42,954 bases of DNA from Bacteroidia bacterium (lineage in GTDB: Bacteria > Bacteroidota > Bacteroidia > Bacteroidales > Bacteroidaceae). Shown piece by piece: positions 1 through 10,070 of the stretch. The notes beneath the pieces were generated by a model. It ran no database searches. It saw only the letters and a list, made by a program, of their open reading frames with translations, and had not been told where the DNA came from. The stretch lies in the NCBI GenBank assembly GCA_009929715.1, contig RZZX01000009.1, positions 1-42,954 on the forward strand, given 5' to 3'. Position 1 is the first letter of the stretch. Every line of letters begins with the position of its first letter. The position numbers and the translations under genes are program-made.

Positions 1-60
1 TTCACTCTTCCCAGAGCGAATCGGTTGCCTTTTTTTGAATATATATTGGAAATAGAAATT

Positions 61-1275
61 CTATTCAGAGAGCGGTAATTTATCCCAATAAGCCAATTTA
101 AGAATGCGTTCTATTGTCACTTTACGATCGCCTACACGCACACTGTTTTTCTCCGAAGCAGGCATGGCAGCAATGCGCTTGCCTACCCCACGACTTTTAA
201 GCATCTCGGCCGGCACACCTCTCTTAAGTAAAGCATCGACTACAGCCTTGGCGCGTCTACTAGACAAACCTAAGTTGTATGTATCACTACCACAAGCATC
301 GGTATATCCTGTAATTAGGAAACGATCGGAAGTCATCTGTAGCAGAATATTCGCCGCTTCATCCAACAGGATCTCTGACTCTGCTGTCAACGTCGACTTA
401 TCGAATTCAAAGTTGACATTGTTCAACATGTCACATAAACGATACTCTCTGCTGGCCGGTACTTCTTTCTCTACCACACGTTCCACCACACGCTCTACAA
501 TACGTTCTACAGGTTTCTCTATCGTCACAATCTCACGTATCGGTGCCGACTTCTTACTCTTACCACCAATGCGCCAAATGACACGTAAAATTATCTGAGT
601 AAAGTTGGCCATGTTCTTCTGGGTAGCCATGATGTAATCGCCCTGAATTCCTAAACCCAACGAGTTACTCAACCAAGCATTCACTCCTGCACCTAAGGCT
701 ACCGGAAAAGAGGTCTTCTTATCGGTGTTATAACCTTCAGTATTCCACGTATCGGTAGCTTTCCAAGCAGCTTCACCGGTTGGATCGTTCACAAAGGTAC
801 CTGTACTTACTGTGTTGAAGTTTTTATGAAGCAAATTGGCTCCTACACGCAAATAAGGCTCTACGTACTGCGACTTAAATAGCGGACTTAAACGCAATTG
901 CAAACCAGGACCAACTAAGGTCATCGTCTTATAACGGTTGCTTTGATCTGGATTGTCTTTGAACAGGCCAACAGTTCCTTGTAAGTCAACATAAAACCAA
1001 GGGGTTAGTTCACGAGCCACGTAAAGGTTTACACCACCAATCAAATGGTTGACTTTCATGGTATAGTGGTAGGCATCGGGGGTACTCTCGAAACCACTGA
1101 TCTGCATTCTGTTCCAGTTGATCAGTGAACCTCCTAAACCAAATTCCCACGCCTTGCTACTCTTCTCGGAAACCACCTTAGACTCCTCTTCTAAACGGGT
1201 GTTTACCTGCGACCACACTTCTGAGCTAATACAAAACAAGAGAAGAAGTGGAAGGATATAGTGTTTAATCGTCAT
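61..1275 (-). CDS. OmpA family outer membrane protein
   Basis: 404 aa. A signal peptide covers about residues 1-22. An N-terminal region of about 200 residues, rich in alternating aromatic and glycine segments, fits an outer membrane beta-barrel. It is followed by a charged linker at about 245-275 with a repeated ERVVE-type motif, then a C-terminal OmpA/MotB peptidoglycan-binding domain at about 285-395. That domain shows NFEFDKSTL, the TGYTDACGSD segment and LSSRRAKAV, where Asp and Arg of the family bind diaminopimelate in the cell wall. The expected role is tethering the outer membrane to peptidoglycan. It starts 26 bp downstream of the collagen-like lipoprotein gene on the same strand, so the two are probably co-transcribed. 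No intrinsic terminator is visible in the 60 bp left in the window. Confident in the family, not in a specific physiological role. Confidence 0.9.
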   Translation of the reverse strand: MTIKHYILPLLLLFCISSEVWSQVNTRLEEESKVVSEKSSKAWEFGLGGSLINWNRMQISGFESTPDAYHYTMKVNHLIGGVNLYVARELTPWFYVDLQGTVGLFKDNPDQSNRYKTMTLVGPGLQLRLSPLFKSQYVEPYLRVGANLLHKNFNTVSTGTFVNDPTGEAAWKATDTWNTEGYNTDKKTSFPVALGAGVNAWLSNSLGLGIQGDYIMATQKNMANFTQIILRVIWRIGGKSKKSAPIREIVTIEKPVERIVERVVERVVEKEVPASREYRLCDMLNNVNFEFDKSTLTAESEILLDEAANILLQMTSDRFLITGYTDACGSDTYNLGLSSRRAKAVVDALLKRGVPAEMLKSRGVGKRIAAMPASEKNSVRVGDRKVTIERILKLAYWDKLPLSE

Positions 1276-1301
1276 ATGAATCTTATTTGAATGAATCTTG
1301 A

Positions 1302-3728
1302 TTAGTTAAGAAAATCGGTTGGCAACTCCTCTTCAGGTACTAACGTTTTAGCGCCCGTCAGGTAGTTAACCAAGTAGTAAACGCCTGCCTCTTCAATTAA
1401 GCCATAACGACACACTGAACGGTATCTGGCACCAACCCAATATTGATTGGCTGGGTGGGCACAAACCATCAGTTCGTTGCCTGCATAAGCGGAGTTTAAG
1501 ACGAATTTCTCATTCAGGACATTAGATACCGTAAGCCCTTCACTGCCCAAGAAGTTTTTCGACATGTAAATGGATAGTGGTTTATTGGCCGATAAATAGT
1601 CGTCTTTGGTTTGCTTTGCTCCAGCTTCCCATCTGTTGCTACCTGCCGAAGGGGCTATGTATGTATCGTAATAATAGCTCAATTCATTCACTTTCAACCG
1701 TCCATAAAGGTTGGATTGCCCTTTGCGAAGATCGATTTTAACATCGGCAATATCGCATACCGGGGTCACCTCTGGCAGACGAATGGCTGTATTCATAATG
1801 GGGGTTTCGCCAAAACAGTTGTTGTAGGCTTGCACAGTACCGTAGATGATACTACCGTCCCACTCTGCATAGAACTTTAAAAGACTATTCTTCAGCAAAC
1901 GATGGTAAGAAGAAGTACTGATATACGGATACTTAGTTACTTGATCCCATACTTGTTCATCGGCTGTGTAGACTATAGGTCGCTGCATGCGAACATAGAC
2001 TTTATCGGAATAGATGTTGCAATCGACGATTCGTCCAATCTCAAAAGCATCACTGATATTACTTGAAGTAATAGCTGCATTAGGATTAGAAACGATCACC
2101 CCTTTATATGTCCGCTTTAAGGTACTCACTGTATTGTCTTCATCAATGGTTTGCCAAACACCATCGACCTCTTTCTCTACTCGGATATTAAATACGGTGA
2201 TGTAATGACTAAACGTCGAAGCAAGGTAATCAGCATTGTCATGATCGAAACGAGGGTTGTCTACCAATACGATTCGGGTACGTACTCTATTAGGGACTAA
2301 CGTATTGCCAGCAGAAGTTTCTGAATGGCCATTGATCGTGACTTCGGCTGTTACTCCAGTTCTGTCTTTCAATGGCAGGTTCTCTGGCAACAAGGTACGA
2401 TCAACACGAATCATACCTAACTCATCGGCCACAAAGATTTTGTTTGGCTCTTTCAATCCGGGAAGACCTCGTACGCTAGAACCTTTAGGAGCAGGATTAC
2501 CGTCTTTATCATAAATACGATAGATAACACCGCCATCTTCTATGTTTACATATTCTTTCTTTGAAGCTGAATAGTATTGTGGGATGACATTGAACTTTCC
2601 TTTTTCAATCACCACGCCAGTAGTGGAACCGTCTTGACCATCTTGTCCGTCTTGGCCGTCTTGACCACTTAGATAGATCCAGAAGTCGGTTAATAAGTCT
2701 CTAGTTGTAGACCATTTGAAACCAATGTTATGCGGATCATCTAAATTACCCGTGTGCACTTCCTCTTTCCAAAGTTCATAAGCACTCTTACCATCAGCTC
2801 CGTCCTTACCGTTGATACCATCAGCTCCGTCTTTACCGTTGATACCATCAGATCCATTTATTCCATTTGTACCATTGGTTCCGTCCTTGCCGAAAGCAGG
2901 CTTATGAGTATCAATACCGTTGATGAACCAATTACCATTAATGCCGATAAGAACTTCTGGCGATTGACCGTCTTTGCCTACGGCAGGCTTGTGAGTATCG
3001 ACACCGTCAATATACCAATTGCCATTAATGCCGATGGTAATAACTGGTGTAACCCCGTCTTTTCCATTGCTACCATCTTGACCGTCTTTTCCATTTTGAC
3101 CACGTGCTGGCACATGCGTATCTAGACCATCAACAAACCAATTGCCATTTAAACCAATAGTAATAGTCGGTGCTACGGCATCTTTTCCATTCATACCATT
3201 GGCACCATTCGCTCCGTCTTTACCATTGATACCGTCTTTACCATTGGCACCATCTTTTCCTCTAGCAGGAATCGTTGTATCAGTGGTTCCAATCCACCAA
3301 TGACCATTTGGACCAATGTGCGGTGTCTGCCCATCTTCTCCACTGGCACCAGTCAGGAACCTCCAGAAGTCTTGAAGAGAATCGTCATTGACATTCCACT
3401 TCACGCCAGGCGTCTTAGGATCTTCTAAGTTACCGGTTTTAACGGCCTCTCTCCAAATATCATAAGCACTTTTACCGGCGATACCATCGAGTCCGTTTTT
3501 ACCGTCTTTACCATCGTTTCCTTTGAGGTATTTAAAAAAATCGGCTACTTCTATCTCTTCACTATTCCACTGAATAGTTCCATCTAAAACTTTTTCTTTC
3601 CAAACATCATAAGCCGATAGACCCGGATCTCCTTTTGGGCCCTTTGGCATGGTGATTTCAATATCGCTACATGAAGCGAATGCGCTTATTACAAGCAAAA
3701 TAAAAATGAGTTGTTTGATTACTTTCAT
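1302..3728 (-). CDS. collagen-like repeat surface lipoprotein
   Basis: 808 aa. The signal peptide ends in lipobox AFASC (Cys20), with acidic residues soon after, so a lipoprotein, possibly surface exposed. Residues 30-370 are a mosaic. Gly-X-Y collagen-like stretches (GKDG, GANG and GING types) alternate with two other repeats. The first is a SAY-x-x-W module at about 38-70, 87-127 and 315-354, each ending in a W/F-rich segment before a glycine run. The second is an NGNW...DTHxPA module at about 187-210, 227-250 and 256-280, with a diverged copy at 135-157. The remaining 440 residues are predicted beta-rich and I do not recognise them. Collagen-like strings in bacteria usually form trimeric stalks; that is family knowledge, and the role here is unknown. 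A weak -7-like TGTCTTTG lies at 3762-3769 on the minus strand, without a clear -33. Followed by the OmpA gene. Confidence 0.85.
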   Translation of the reverse strand: MKVIKQLIFILLVISAFASCSDIEITMPKGPKGDPGLSAYDVWKEKVLDGTIQWNSEEIEVADFFKYLKGNDGKDGKNGLDGIAGKSAYDIWREAVKTGNLEDPKTPGVKWNVNDDSLQDFWRFLTGASGEDGQTPHIGPNGHWWIGTTDTTIPARGKDGANGKDGINGKDGANGANGMNGKDAVAPTITIGLNGNWFVDGLDTHVPARGQNGKDGQDGSNGKDGVTPVITIGINGNWYIDGVDTHKPAVGKDGQSPEVLIGINGNWFINGIDTHKPAFGKDGTNGTNGINGSDGINGKDGADGINGKDGADGKSAYELWKEEVHTGNLDDPHNIGFKWSTTRDLLTDFWIYLSGQDGQDGQDGQDGSTTGVVIEKGKFNVIPQYYSASKKEYVNIEDGGVIYRIYDKDGNPAPKGSSVRGLPGLKEPNKIFVADELGMIRVDRTLLPENLPLKDRTGVTAEVTINGHSETSAGNTLVPNRVRTRIVLVDNPRFDHDNADYLASTFSHYITVFNIRVEKEVDGVWQTIDEDNTVSTLKRTYKGVIVSNPNAAITSSNISDAFEIGRIVDCNIYSDKVYVRMQRPIVYTADEQVWDQVTKYPYISTSSYHRLLKNSLLKFYAEWDGSIIYGTVQAYNNCFGETPIMNTAIRLPEVTPVCDIADVKIDLRKGQSNLYGRLKVNELSYYYDTYIAPSAGSNRWEAGAKQTKDDYLSANKPLSIYMSKNFLGSEGLTVSNVLNEKFVLNSAYAGNELMVCAHPANQYWVGARYRSVCRYGLIEEAGVYYLVNYLTGAKTLVPEEELPTDFLN

Positions 3729-3995
3729 GAACTAAATTTATATGATTTCTATTTCGGGGCGCAAAGACACAACAATAAATGATATAATATTCATTTCATA
3801 TTCGTTATTTTTAAAACTAACACACGAAATCGATTGCACTTAAAAAATAGATTTTAAAGTAGTTAGGAGAGATAAACCACTATAACAAGAAACAGGAAAC
3901 ACTTATTAGATAAAGTTTTGAAACAAGAAAAACATAAAAGAAACGAAAGAAATCAGATTTAAAACCAATCTTCTTTGACTTTTCTGTTTGTTGAC
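3729..3995. other. AT-rich intergenic region between menE and the collagen-like gene
   Basis: 267 bp with no convincing ORF. It should hold the promoter for the collagen-like/OmpA pair (minus strand) and the 3' end of the menaquinone operon. I see only a -7-like TGTCTTTG at 3762-3769 (minus) and no clear intrinsic terminator after menE. Confidence 0.5.
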
Positions 3996-5108
3996 CTAAA
4001 AGGTAGCCTTAGCAGCAAGCAGTTTACACCTCTTCCTGTCTATTTTACCGGTTTCGGTCAGTGGAATTTCAGCCACGGGGATAATCTGCTTGGGTTGATG
4101 GTACGGTGGAAGGAGCTCGGCAAGCATCAAACGGAGTTGGGAGAGATTGTTCACTGTAGAGTCAACGACCAAAAGTACCATCGCCTCGCCCAACTTAGCA
4201 TCGGAAATGGAAGTCACAGCAAAGGGAGCTGTTAAATGAGGCTGAAGAAGGGACTCTACGCTCTCAATCTGTATCTTGATGCCACCACTATTGATGGTAT
4301 TATCGGCACGACCGAGAATCTCAAACGTGCCGTCTGGGTATAGACGGGCAAGATCATTGGTCTCTAATGGCTGTTCACAAACCAACGGGGCGTTAATAAT
4401 CAGCGTTTCACGCTCGGAAAGGGTAAGGGCAACAGATCTGAATGGGAGGTATCTAGTACTGGCTAGGGAGCCAGCCAACGGTCTTAGTGCGATATGTGAA
4501 AGTGTTTCGGTCATGCCGTACGTGGAATAGATGGCGTTTGAAAAGGTACGCAGAGTCTCTTCTATAGCTGGCGAGACTGATCCACCACCGATGATGACTC
4601 GATGAATGGCTTGGAGCGTTTCACGGTCTTGAGGATTTTGCAGGGCCTTATAGACTTGTAACGGAACCATCGCCGCAAAATGAATCGGAGAAGTGAGGTT
4701 GGCTAGTGGACGACCGCTTGCAGGACGTACAATGAGGTTTAAATCGCACACAAGGGCGCGAATGACCATCATCATAGCACCGATATAACGAAGATTCATG
4801 CAGAGTAAAGCGGTCTGTCCGGGCCGTAAATCGAGAAATTCGCAGGTCAAACAGGCACTCTGGACCATGCGAGATTTGCTCACAGCCATCGTTTTAGGAA
4901 GCCCTGTCGATCCGGAAGTCTGAACGGAGAGGGTATCAGAGGAGTCAAACCAGCGTTCAAGAAAAGCATATAAGTCGGCTATCTCAAGAGGTAAATCACT
5001 GGTGTGCCGTTCTTGAATCTGCCGCATCAGTTCATCGCCCGTATAGGTTCGTCCATCGAGCGTTAAACGCTGCCGAGTGATGTCGGTTATCAAGGCTGAC
5101 GGTACCAT
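3996..5108 (-). CDS. menE: o-succinylbenzoate-CoA ligase (MenE)
   Basis: 370 aa, an adenylate-forming enzyme of the ANL superfamily. It activates o-succinylbenzoate with ATP and CoA in menaquinone synthesis. Visible motifs are the phosphate-binding loop TSGSTGLPKT at about residue 64, the STYGMTET motif at about residue 195, the hinge GRADNTINSGG at about residue 265, and the C-terminal PLTETGKIDRK with its catalytic lysine. It is shorter than typical MenE (about 450-490 aa) because the region before the phosphate loop is only about 60 residues. All core motifs are present, so I read this as a compact lineage form rather than a truncation. It overlaps menC by 19 bp and is the last gene of the operon, which supports the specific assignment over other acyl-CoA ligases. 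Confidence 0.92.
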   Translation of the reverse strand: MVPSALITDITRQRLTLDGRTYTGDELMRQIQERHTSDLPLEIADLYAFLERWFDSSDTLSVQTSGSTGLPKTMAVSKSRMVQSACLTCEFLDLRPGQTALLCMNLRYIGAMMMVIRALVCDLNLIVRPASGRPLANLTSPIHFAAMVPLQVYKALQNPQDRETLQAIHRVIIGGGSVSPAIEETLRTFSNAIYSTYGMTETLSHIALRPLAGSLASTRYLPFRSVALTLSERETLIINAPLVCEQPLETNDLARLYPDGTFEILGRADNTINSGGIKIQIESVESLLQPHLTAPFAVTSISDAKLGEAMVLLVVDSTVNNLSQLRLMLAELLPPYHQPKQIIPVAEIPLTETGKIDRKRCKLLAAKATF

Positions 5109-6118
5109 AGGCTATCCTGTCTAATCTCTAAAGGTAGTTCAACATTGTCGGTAAAGAGAAGTCCGGTTCCTAACCCTTGGGGCAAAGAATTGCGATGGGT
5201 GGCGCACCATTGGGCTATGGCATTGAGTCCGATGTTGGACTCTAAAGCAGAGGTGGCCCACCAACCTATTTGTTGCTCTTCGGCCAAGGTGATCCATTCA
5301 TCACTTCCACGCATGCCACCATGAAGAGATGGCTTAAGTACGAGGTAAGAGGGATGAAGAGCGGACAACAAGGCTATTTTGGCTTCGACTGTATGATGCC
5401 CGATAAGCTCCTCATCGAGTGCAACAGGTAAAGGTGAGCGTTCAATCAGCCTTGCTAAATCGTCCCACTGACCAGCACGAAGGGGTTGTTCAATGGAGTG
5501 AAGCTCATACTCAGATAGTCGACAGAGTTTATCGTAAGCTTCGTGTGGCGAAAAAGCACCATTTGCATCGACACGCAGTTCAATGTCACTGGGACTAAAA
5601 CGAGCCCGAATATGTCGCAGGAGTTCTAACTCTTCATCAAACTTGATTGCTCCAATCTTGAGCTTAATGCACCGGTAACCTAAAGCCATTTTGTCTTCAA
5701 TTTGCCTAAGCATCTGCCGATAATCGCCCATCCAGATGAGGCCATTAATGGGGATACCACATTCACTTCGCGAAAAAGAGGTATCAAAAAGTTGCCAAGA
5801 ACCCGTTTGTAAGTGCAAGAAAGCACACTCTAGTCCGAATATAATGGAGGGGTATGGGCGTAGTGCTTCCCAGTCAACAGCTCCGTCGGCTTGTGCAATG
5901 GCACGGCAAATCTCTGCCAATCGGTTGGCATAATCGGGGCAGTCATCACAACTCAATGCAGGCAAAGGTGCACACTCTCCCACCCCAACTCTACCGGGAT
6001 AGGCCGTGGAAGTCAGGTGAATATACCAAACTTGCCGAGTGGTATAAACCCCGCGTGAAGTTCCCGCCGGTTGCTTAAAATGAAGCAACCGAGGGATCAC
6101 TTGGATTTGATAAGTCAT
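5090..6118 (-). CDS. menC: o-succinylbenzoate synthase (MenC)
   Basis: 342 aa, enolase superfamily. It dehydrates SHCHC to o-succinylbenzoate. The catalytic framework is readable: KLKIG (KxK lysines), LRVDANGAF (metal Asp), SIEQPL (metal Glu), ALDEEL (metal Asp/Glu) and LVLKPSLHGG (second-side lysine). Family members often have side activities such as N-acylamino acid racemisation, but the location between menB and menE in a complete-looking operon makes MenC the firm call. Its 3' end overlaps menE by 19 bp, suggesting translational coupling. It starts 64 bp after menB. Confidence 0.93.
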   Translation of the reverse strand: MTYQIQVIPRLLHFKQPAGTSRGVYTTRQVWYIHLTSTAYPGRVGVGECAPLPALSCDDCPDYANRLAEICRAIAQADGAVDWEALRPYPSIIFGLECAFLHLQTGSWQLFDTSFSRSECGIPINGLIWMGDYRQMLRQIEDKMALGYRCIKLKIGAIKFDEELELLRHIRARFSPSDIELRVDANGAFSPHEAYDKLCRLSEYELHSIEQPLRAGQWDDLARLIERSPLPVALDEELIGHHTVEAKIALLSALHPSYLVLKPSLHGGMRGSDEWITLAEEQQIGWWATSALESNIGLNAIAQWCATHRNSLPQGLGTGLLFTDNVELPLEIRQDSLWYRQP

Positions 6119-6182
6119 CTTTTCTTCTTTCTCTTCTCTTCAATCGTTCTTCTCAAAAGTTCTCTTCTTTCGAAGCCACTTA

Positions 6183-7004
6183 TTAAGGGAACTTAGGATA
6201 TTGCTTAAAGTTAGGCTTACGTTTCTCTAAGAAAGCGTGCTTCCCCTCTTGAGCTTCATCGGTTAGGTAATAGAGCAAGGTGGCATCACCTGCAAGTTCT
6301 TGAATACCAGCTTGTCCGTCGAGCTCAGCATTAAGTCCGGCTTTGATCATCCGCAACGCCAAGGGGCTAAGCAGCATCATCTCTTCGGCCCATTTAACGT
6401 ACTCGTTCTCTAGTTCAGAGAGAGGAACAATGGTGTTAACAAGTCCCATATCCAAGGCTTGTTGGGCGTTATACTGGCGACAAAGGAACCATATTTCCCG
6501 AGCTTTCTTCTGTCCAACCACACGAGCCAGGTAAGATGCTCCAAAACCGGCATCGAAACTACCTACACGCGGACCAGTCTGTCCGAAGATAGCATTCTCA
6601 GAAGCAATAGAGAGATCGCATACCACATGTAGTACATGCCCACCACCGATAGCGTAACCATTCACAGCAGCAATGACCGGTTTAGGAATGCTACGAATCT
6701 GTTTCTGTACATCGAGCACACTCAGTCGAGGTACCCCGTCTTTACCGATGTATCCGCCACGTCCTTTCACATTCTGATCACCTCCTGAACAGAAAGCCTT
6801 ATCGCCGGTACCGGTGATAACAATGACATCAATGTCACCCTCTTCCCGACAGATGCGAAGCGCATCGCTCATCTCGGCCGTAGTGGTCGGTGTAAAAGCA
6901 TTCCGATAACGCTCACGGTTGATCGTAATACGCGCTATCCCGTTATAATAATCGAAAAGAATATCTTCGTATTCTCTGATGGTAGTCCATTCTCTTTGTG
7001 CCAT
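6183..7004 (-). CDS. menB: 1,4-dihydroxy-2-naphthoyl-CoA synthase (MenB)
   Basis: 273 aa, crotonase fold. It closes the second ring of the naphthoquinone by Dieckmann-type condensation of o-succinylbenzoyl-CoA. The sequence shows the oxyanion-hole segment FCSGGDQ, the [11 protein letters not shown] helix and [14 protein letters not shown]. The last resembles the bicarbonate-dependent type of MenB found in E. coli (recalled alignment, not computed). The C-terminal segment [10 protein letters not shown]...ALDMGLVN is also characteristic of MenB rather than generic enoyl-CoA hydratases. Length is normal for the family. It lies 33 bp downstream of menD. Confidence 0.95.
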   Translation of the reverse strand: MAQREWTTIREYEDILFDYYNGIARITINRERYRNAFTPTTTAEMSDALRICREEGDIDVIVITGTGDKAFCSGGDQNVKGRGGYIGKDGVPRLSVLDVQKQIRSIPKPVIAAVNGYAIGGGHVLHVVCDLSIASENAIFGQTGPRVGSFDAGFGASYLARVVGQKKAREIWFLCRQYNAQQALDMGLVNTIVPLSELENEYVKWAEEMMLLSPLALRMIKAGLNAELDGQAGIQELAGDATLLYYLTDEAQEGKHAFLEKRKPNFKQYPKFP

Positions 7005-7037
7005 ATAAATAGATGTTTATAATGAGTTATAGTTGAG

Positions 7038-8723
7038 TTAAGCGGGATCAGCTGTTCGCTGTTTCCGCAAATTCTGATAGTATTCTTTAAGAATGCGAGC
7101 ATCTTTGTTTTTGTTGGTAAAGACCTCAAGCAACAGCGGTTTATCGCCCTGTTCAGGTTGTGTAAACAGCGTCATGGCTTCGGCAAGCGTCACCTCATCA
7201 TCGGCTTTCAGATAGCTAAACCCACGCTCTTCGGCCCAACCTTGAGCCGATGTTTGATGCACAGCGGTGATAAACTTATGCGAAGTTCCCGACATCTCAA
7301 GTCCCGGAAGTGTGTGAAAGATCTCTCCACCACTGTTGTTCAGCAAAAGAATGCGCAAGTTCGGTCTAAAATGACTATTCCAAAGTGCATTCATATCATA
7401 GAAGAAACTCAGATCACCAAGGACCACAAAGTTGAGTCTATCGGATGAGGAGGCATAGCCGATGGCGGTCGACAAAGAACCTTCGATACCATTCGTTCCA
7501 CGGTTACAACAAACCTCAACAGTAGCAGGTAATGTATAGAGCTGGGCATAACGCACCGAAGAGCTGTTGCCCAAATGCAACGCACAACTCTCCGGAAGCT
7601 GTTTGATAAGCTCTCCGACAACCTTCATCTCGGAATAAGGAAAGTCGGGTTCAGGAGTCATCTTGCTGTAATACTCCCACTGTTTAGGAAACTCTGGTGT
7701 GCGGTTGTCCAATAAAGAGGCAATCTTCTCCAAGAACTCAAACGGATCCATTTCGATAACAGTCGTGAGAGTACCATACAAGTCCATGACCTCTCCATCG
7801 GCCGAAACATGCCAATGCTCTTTAGGCGGATGCTGACGCAAAAACTTCTTTAAACGTTTAGATATGACGTGCCCTCCATAGGTGATAAGTAACTGTGGGG
7901 CCATCTGTTCGGCTTTCTCCTCGGAAAGTGAAGCAATAACAGCATCAAAGTTTCTCACAGGCAAACCCGGTACAGTCTGGTTGCCTAGATGTTCGGTAAG
8001 CCAAGCGAAATGTTTATAGAGAAGCTTGGTGTATCGTTTTTCGAACAGATAGATCAGATTCATCTGTCCCACAAGCACCATCCGTTTACTGTAACCATTC
8101 AGTCGGTCGATAAGCCCGCTATAATCACGATCATAAGGACTCAGTCCCTGATAGCGTGTAATAACACGTACATCGGGCAAATTTTCTTCAGTAAATTGAA
8201 ATAGAGGCTCGCTCAAAGGTACATTGATATGAACGGGGCCACGACCGCGGTGACACGTTTCGAGCAACGCTTCATTGATGAGTCTGTTACAGTACCATTC
8301 ATCCTCTTCGGTCTGGATTTCGGGCAGGTTGACCGATTTCCGAACAAGCGTTTGAAAGACACCTGGCTGCGGCACAGTCTGTCCATCCATCTGTCCAATC
8401 CATGCAGCCGGACGATCGGCCGAAATGACCACCAACGGTACTTGCTGATAGTACGCCTCTGCCACGGCCGGATGAAGATTGAGTAAGGCTGTCCCCGACG
8501 TGCAGCAGATAGCTGCTGGCTTTCCACCGTTAAGTGCAAGTCCTAGAGCAAAGAACCCGGCACTGCGTTCATCGGTAATGGCGTAGCAGGTAAAATCCGG
8601 ATGGGTAGAAAGTGTGTGTACCAAAGGGATGTTGCGACTACCGGGACAGAGCACCACACGGGTTATCTGATGGGCTTTCAGCAAAGCTACAAGTTGAAGA
8701 ACGTTCTTTTTATCGGTAAACAT
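7038..8723 (-). CDS. menD: SEPHCHC synthase (MenD), ThDP-dependent
   Basis: 561 aa, close to the usual MenD length. It is a thiamine-diphosphate enzyme that joins isochorismate and 2-oxoglutarate, the first committed step to menaquinone. The N-terminal PYR domain shows CPGSRNIPL at about residue 26 and [13 protein letters not shown], whose Glu activates the cofactor. The C-terminal PP domain has the ThDP motif beginning [13 protein letters not shown] and ending LLLNN at about residues 433-460. An 87-bp gap separates it from menF upstream, the longest gap inside the operon; I see no terminator in it. Confidence 0.95.
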   Translation of the reverse strand: MFTDKKNVLQLVALLKAHQITRVVLCPGSRNIPLVHTLSTHPDFTCYAITDERSAGFFALGLALNGGKPAAICCTSGTALLNLHPAVAEAYYQQVPLVVISADRPAAWIGQMDGQTVPQPGVFQTLVRKSVNLPEIQTEEDEWYCNRLINEALLETCHRGRGPVHINVPLSEPLFQFTEENLPDVRVITRYQGLSPYDRDYSGLIDRLNGYSKRMVLVGQMNLIYLFEKRYTKLLYKHFAWLTEHLGNQTVPGLPVRNFDAVIASLSEEKAEQMAPQLLITYGGHVISKRLKKFLRQHPPKEHWHVSADGEVMDLYGTLTTVIEMDPFEFLEKIASLLDNRTPEFPKQWEYYSKMTPEPDFPYSEMKVVGELIKQLPESCALHLGNSSSVRYAQLYTLPATVEVCCNRGTNGIEGSLSTAIGYASSSDRLNFVVLGDLSFFYDMNALWNSHFRPNLRILLLNNSGGEIFHTLPGLEMSGTSHKFITAVHQTSAQGWAEERGFSYLKADDEVTLAEAMTLFTQPEQGDKPLLLEVFTNKNKDARILKEYYQNLRKQRTADPA

Positions 8724-8810
8724 AGACGTTTTTTATTTAGTATCACTCCGATTCTAATGAATAGCCTGACGTCGTTGCGACCAAACAACCCAACGTGCCA
8801 AGCGATAGAA

Positions 8811-10070
8811 TCAGCCAAAATTAATCATTCTTTTCATGGTTTGCAACTTTTTCTCGGTTTCCAACCATTCGTCGGCTAGTTCCGATGAGGGAAGTAAACC
8901 TCCACCAGCATAAAGCGTGAGTGAGTTCTCTGCTAGCTGCATGCACCGTAAGTTGACGTACAGATCGGTTTTTCCTTCTGGCGTAAGCCACCCCACAAAA
9001 CCGGAGTAGTATTTCCGCCGATGGTTTTCGTGCGAAAGGATGAAGCGATAGGCTTCGGCCTTCGGAAACCCACACACAGCAGGGGTGGGATGAAGCAAAG
9101 CCAACAGCTCGCCCAAACGGGAGCGATCAGGTAGAGTAAACTTAAAATCACTCTTTAAATGCGATAAAGCACCAGCATAAACGGGGTAAGGGCCATGTTC
9201 CACAGTGGTAATCCCTAAGGAAGCCAACTGACTGCGAATATAGGCAGCAACGACCTCTTGCTCTTGACGGTTTTTCTCATCCCATTGCTGAGGTAGTTGC
9301 CCATTATCTAAGGATTGTGTCCCAGCCAAAGCAACTGTTTGCCACTGTTCATCTATACCGGAAAGCAGTATCTCGGGGGTGCTACCCAACCAAGCACCGG
9401 TTTGTGGGGTATAACAGAGGTAAACATAGGAATGAATGTAACAGCGACAAGCTTTCAAAAAGGTCTCCATCAGACGTAATGCACCATCCCGCGGCAAAAT
9501 AGATGCTCTGGAAAGAACTAATTTCTCAAACAGCCCCTCATGCAAAGCGTTTATAAAATCGGGAAACAGAGTGGCATAGCTCTCGTCGACCTCTTTTTGA
9601 AGAAAAGCATCGTTGGGATAAAGTTCTTCCAAAAGGTCGGAACGACTCTTCAAGAGAACAGATTCCAACGCCTGCTCTTTCACCATCAAGTCCGATTCGG
9701 TGGTAGCCGATTCTGATTCATGCAATGCCCTGCCGCCCGATAATGTGACATCTGATTCTATTTTCCCCGAATCAATTCGACTCGATTCAAACCGATTTAA
9801 TTCGCCTATTTCCGGCAAAGGGTATTGGTGCATGGTATCGGGCTGAATCAAGACCACTGGACATTCCGGAGAGATCTCGAAAGGAGCTATCACAAAGCCT
9901 TGCTGTTTATTCAGCTCTTTGAGGGTATGATACGTCTGCACCCCTTCCCCATTCGTCTGAACAAGGAGGGTGTAACGATCTTCACCGGGCAACCGATAAA
10001 GGGCAAAAGCATGCCCGTTGGCTATATGATGTTCAATAAGCGAGGAATGTTCTAAATACGCTTCGTTCAT
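8811..10070 (-). CDS. menF: isochorismate synthase (MenF)
   Basis: 419 aa, chorismate-binding (anthranilate synthase component I-like) enzyme. It converts chorismate to isochorismate. Family signatures are KLVLSR at about residue 183, WLGSTPEIL, VALAGTQ, and the C-terminal HPTPAVCGFPK and YSGFVGW blocks with metal-binding acidic residues nearby. The first menaquinone position and the partner menD identify it as MenF rather than anthranilate or aminodeoxychorismate synthase. The N-terminal third carries a serine/glutamate-rich stretch at about residues 92-130 that looks like an unconserved linker. Its start overlaps the stop of the HAD-MenI fusion gene by 4 bp (ATGA), indicating translational coupling. 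Confidence 0.92.
   Translation of the reverse strand: MNEAYLEHSSLIEHHIANGHAFALYRLPGEDRYTLLVQTNGEGVQTYHTLKELNKQQGFVIAPFEISPECPVVLIQPDTMHQYPLPEIGELNRFESSRIDSGKIESDVTLSGGRALHESESATTESDLMVKEQALESVLLKSRSDLLEELYPNDAFLQKEVDESYATLFPDFINALHEGLFEKLVLSRASILPRDGALRLMETFLKACRCYIHSYVYLCYTPQTGAWLGSTPEILLSGIDEQWQTVALAGTQSLDNGQLPQQWDEKNRQEQEVVAAYIRSQLASLGITTVEHGPYPVYAGALSHLKSDFKFTLPDRSRLGELLALLHPTPAVCGFPKAEAYRFILSHENHRRKYYSGFVGWLTPEGKTDLYVNLRCMQLAENSLTLYAGGGLLPSSELADEWLETEKKLQTMKRMINFG

Noticed and set aside
104..598. 164-codon open frame opposite the OmpA gene
   Set aside because: Antisense to the OmpA domain and linker; its repetitive TRSTTRST tract is just the reverse reading of the ERVVE linker.
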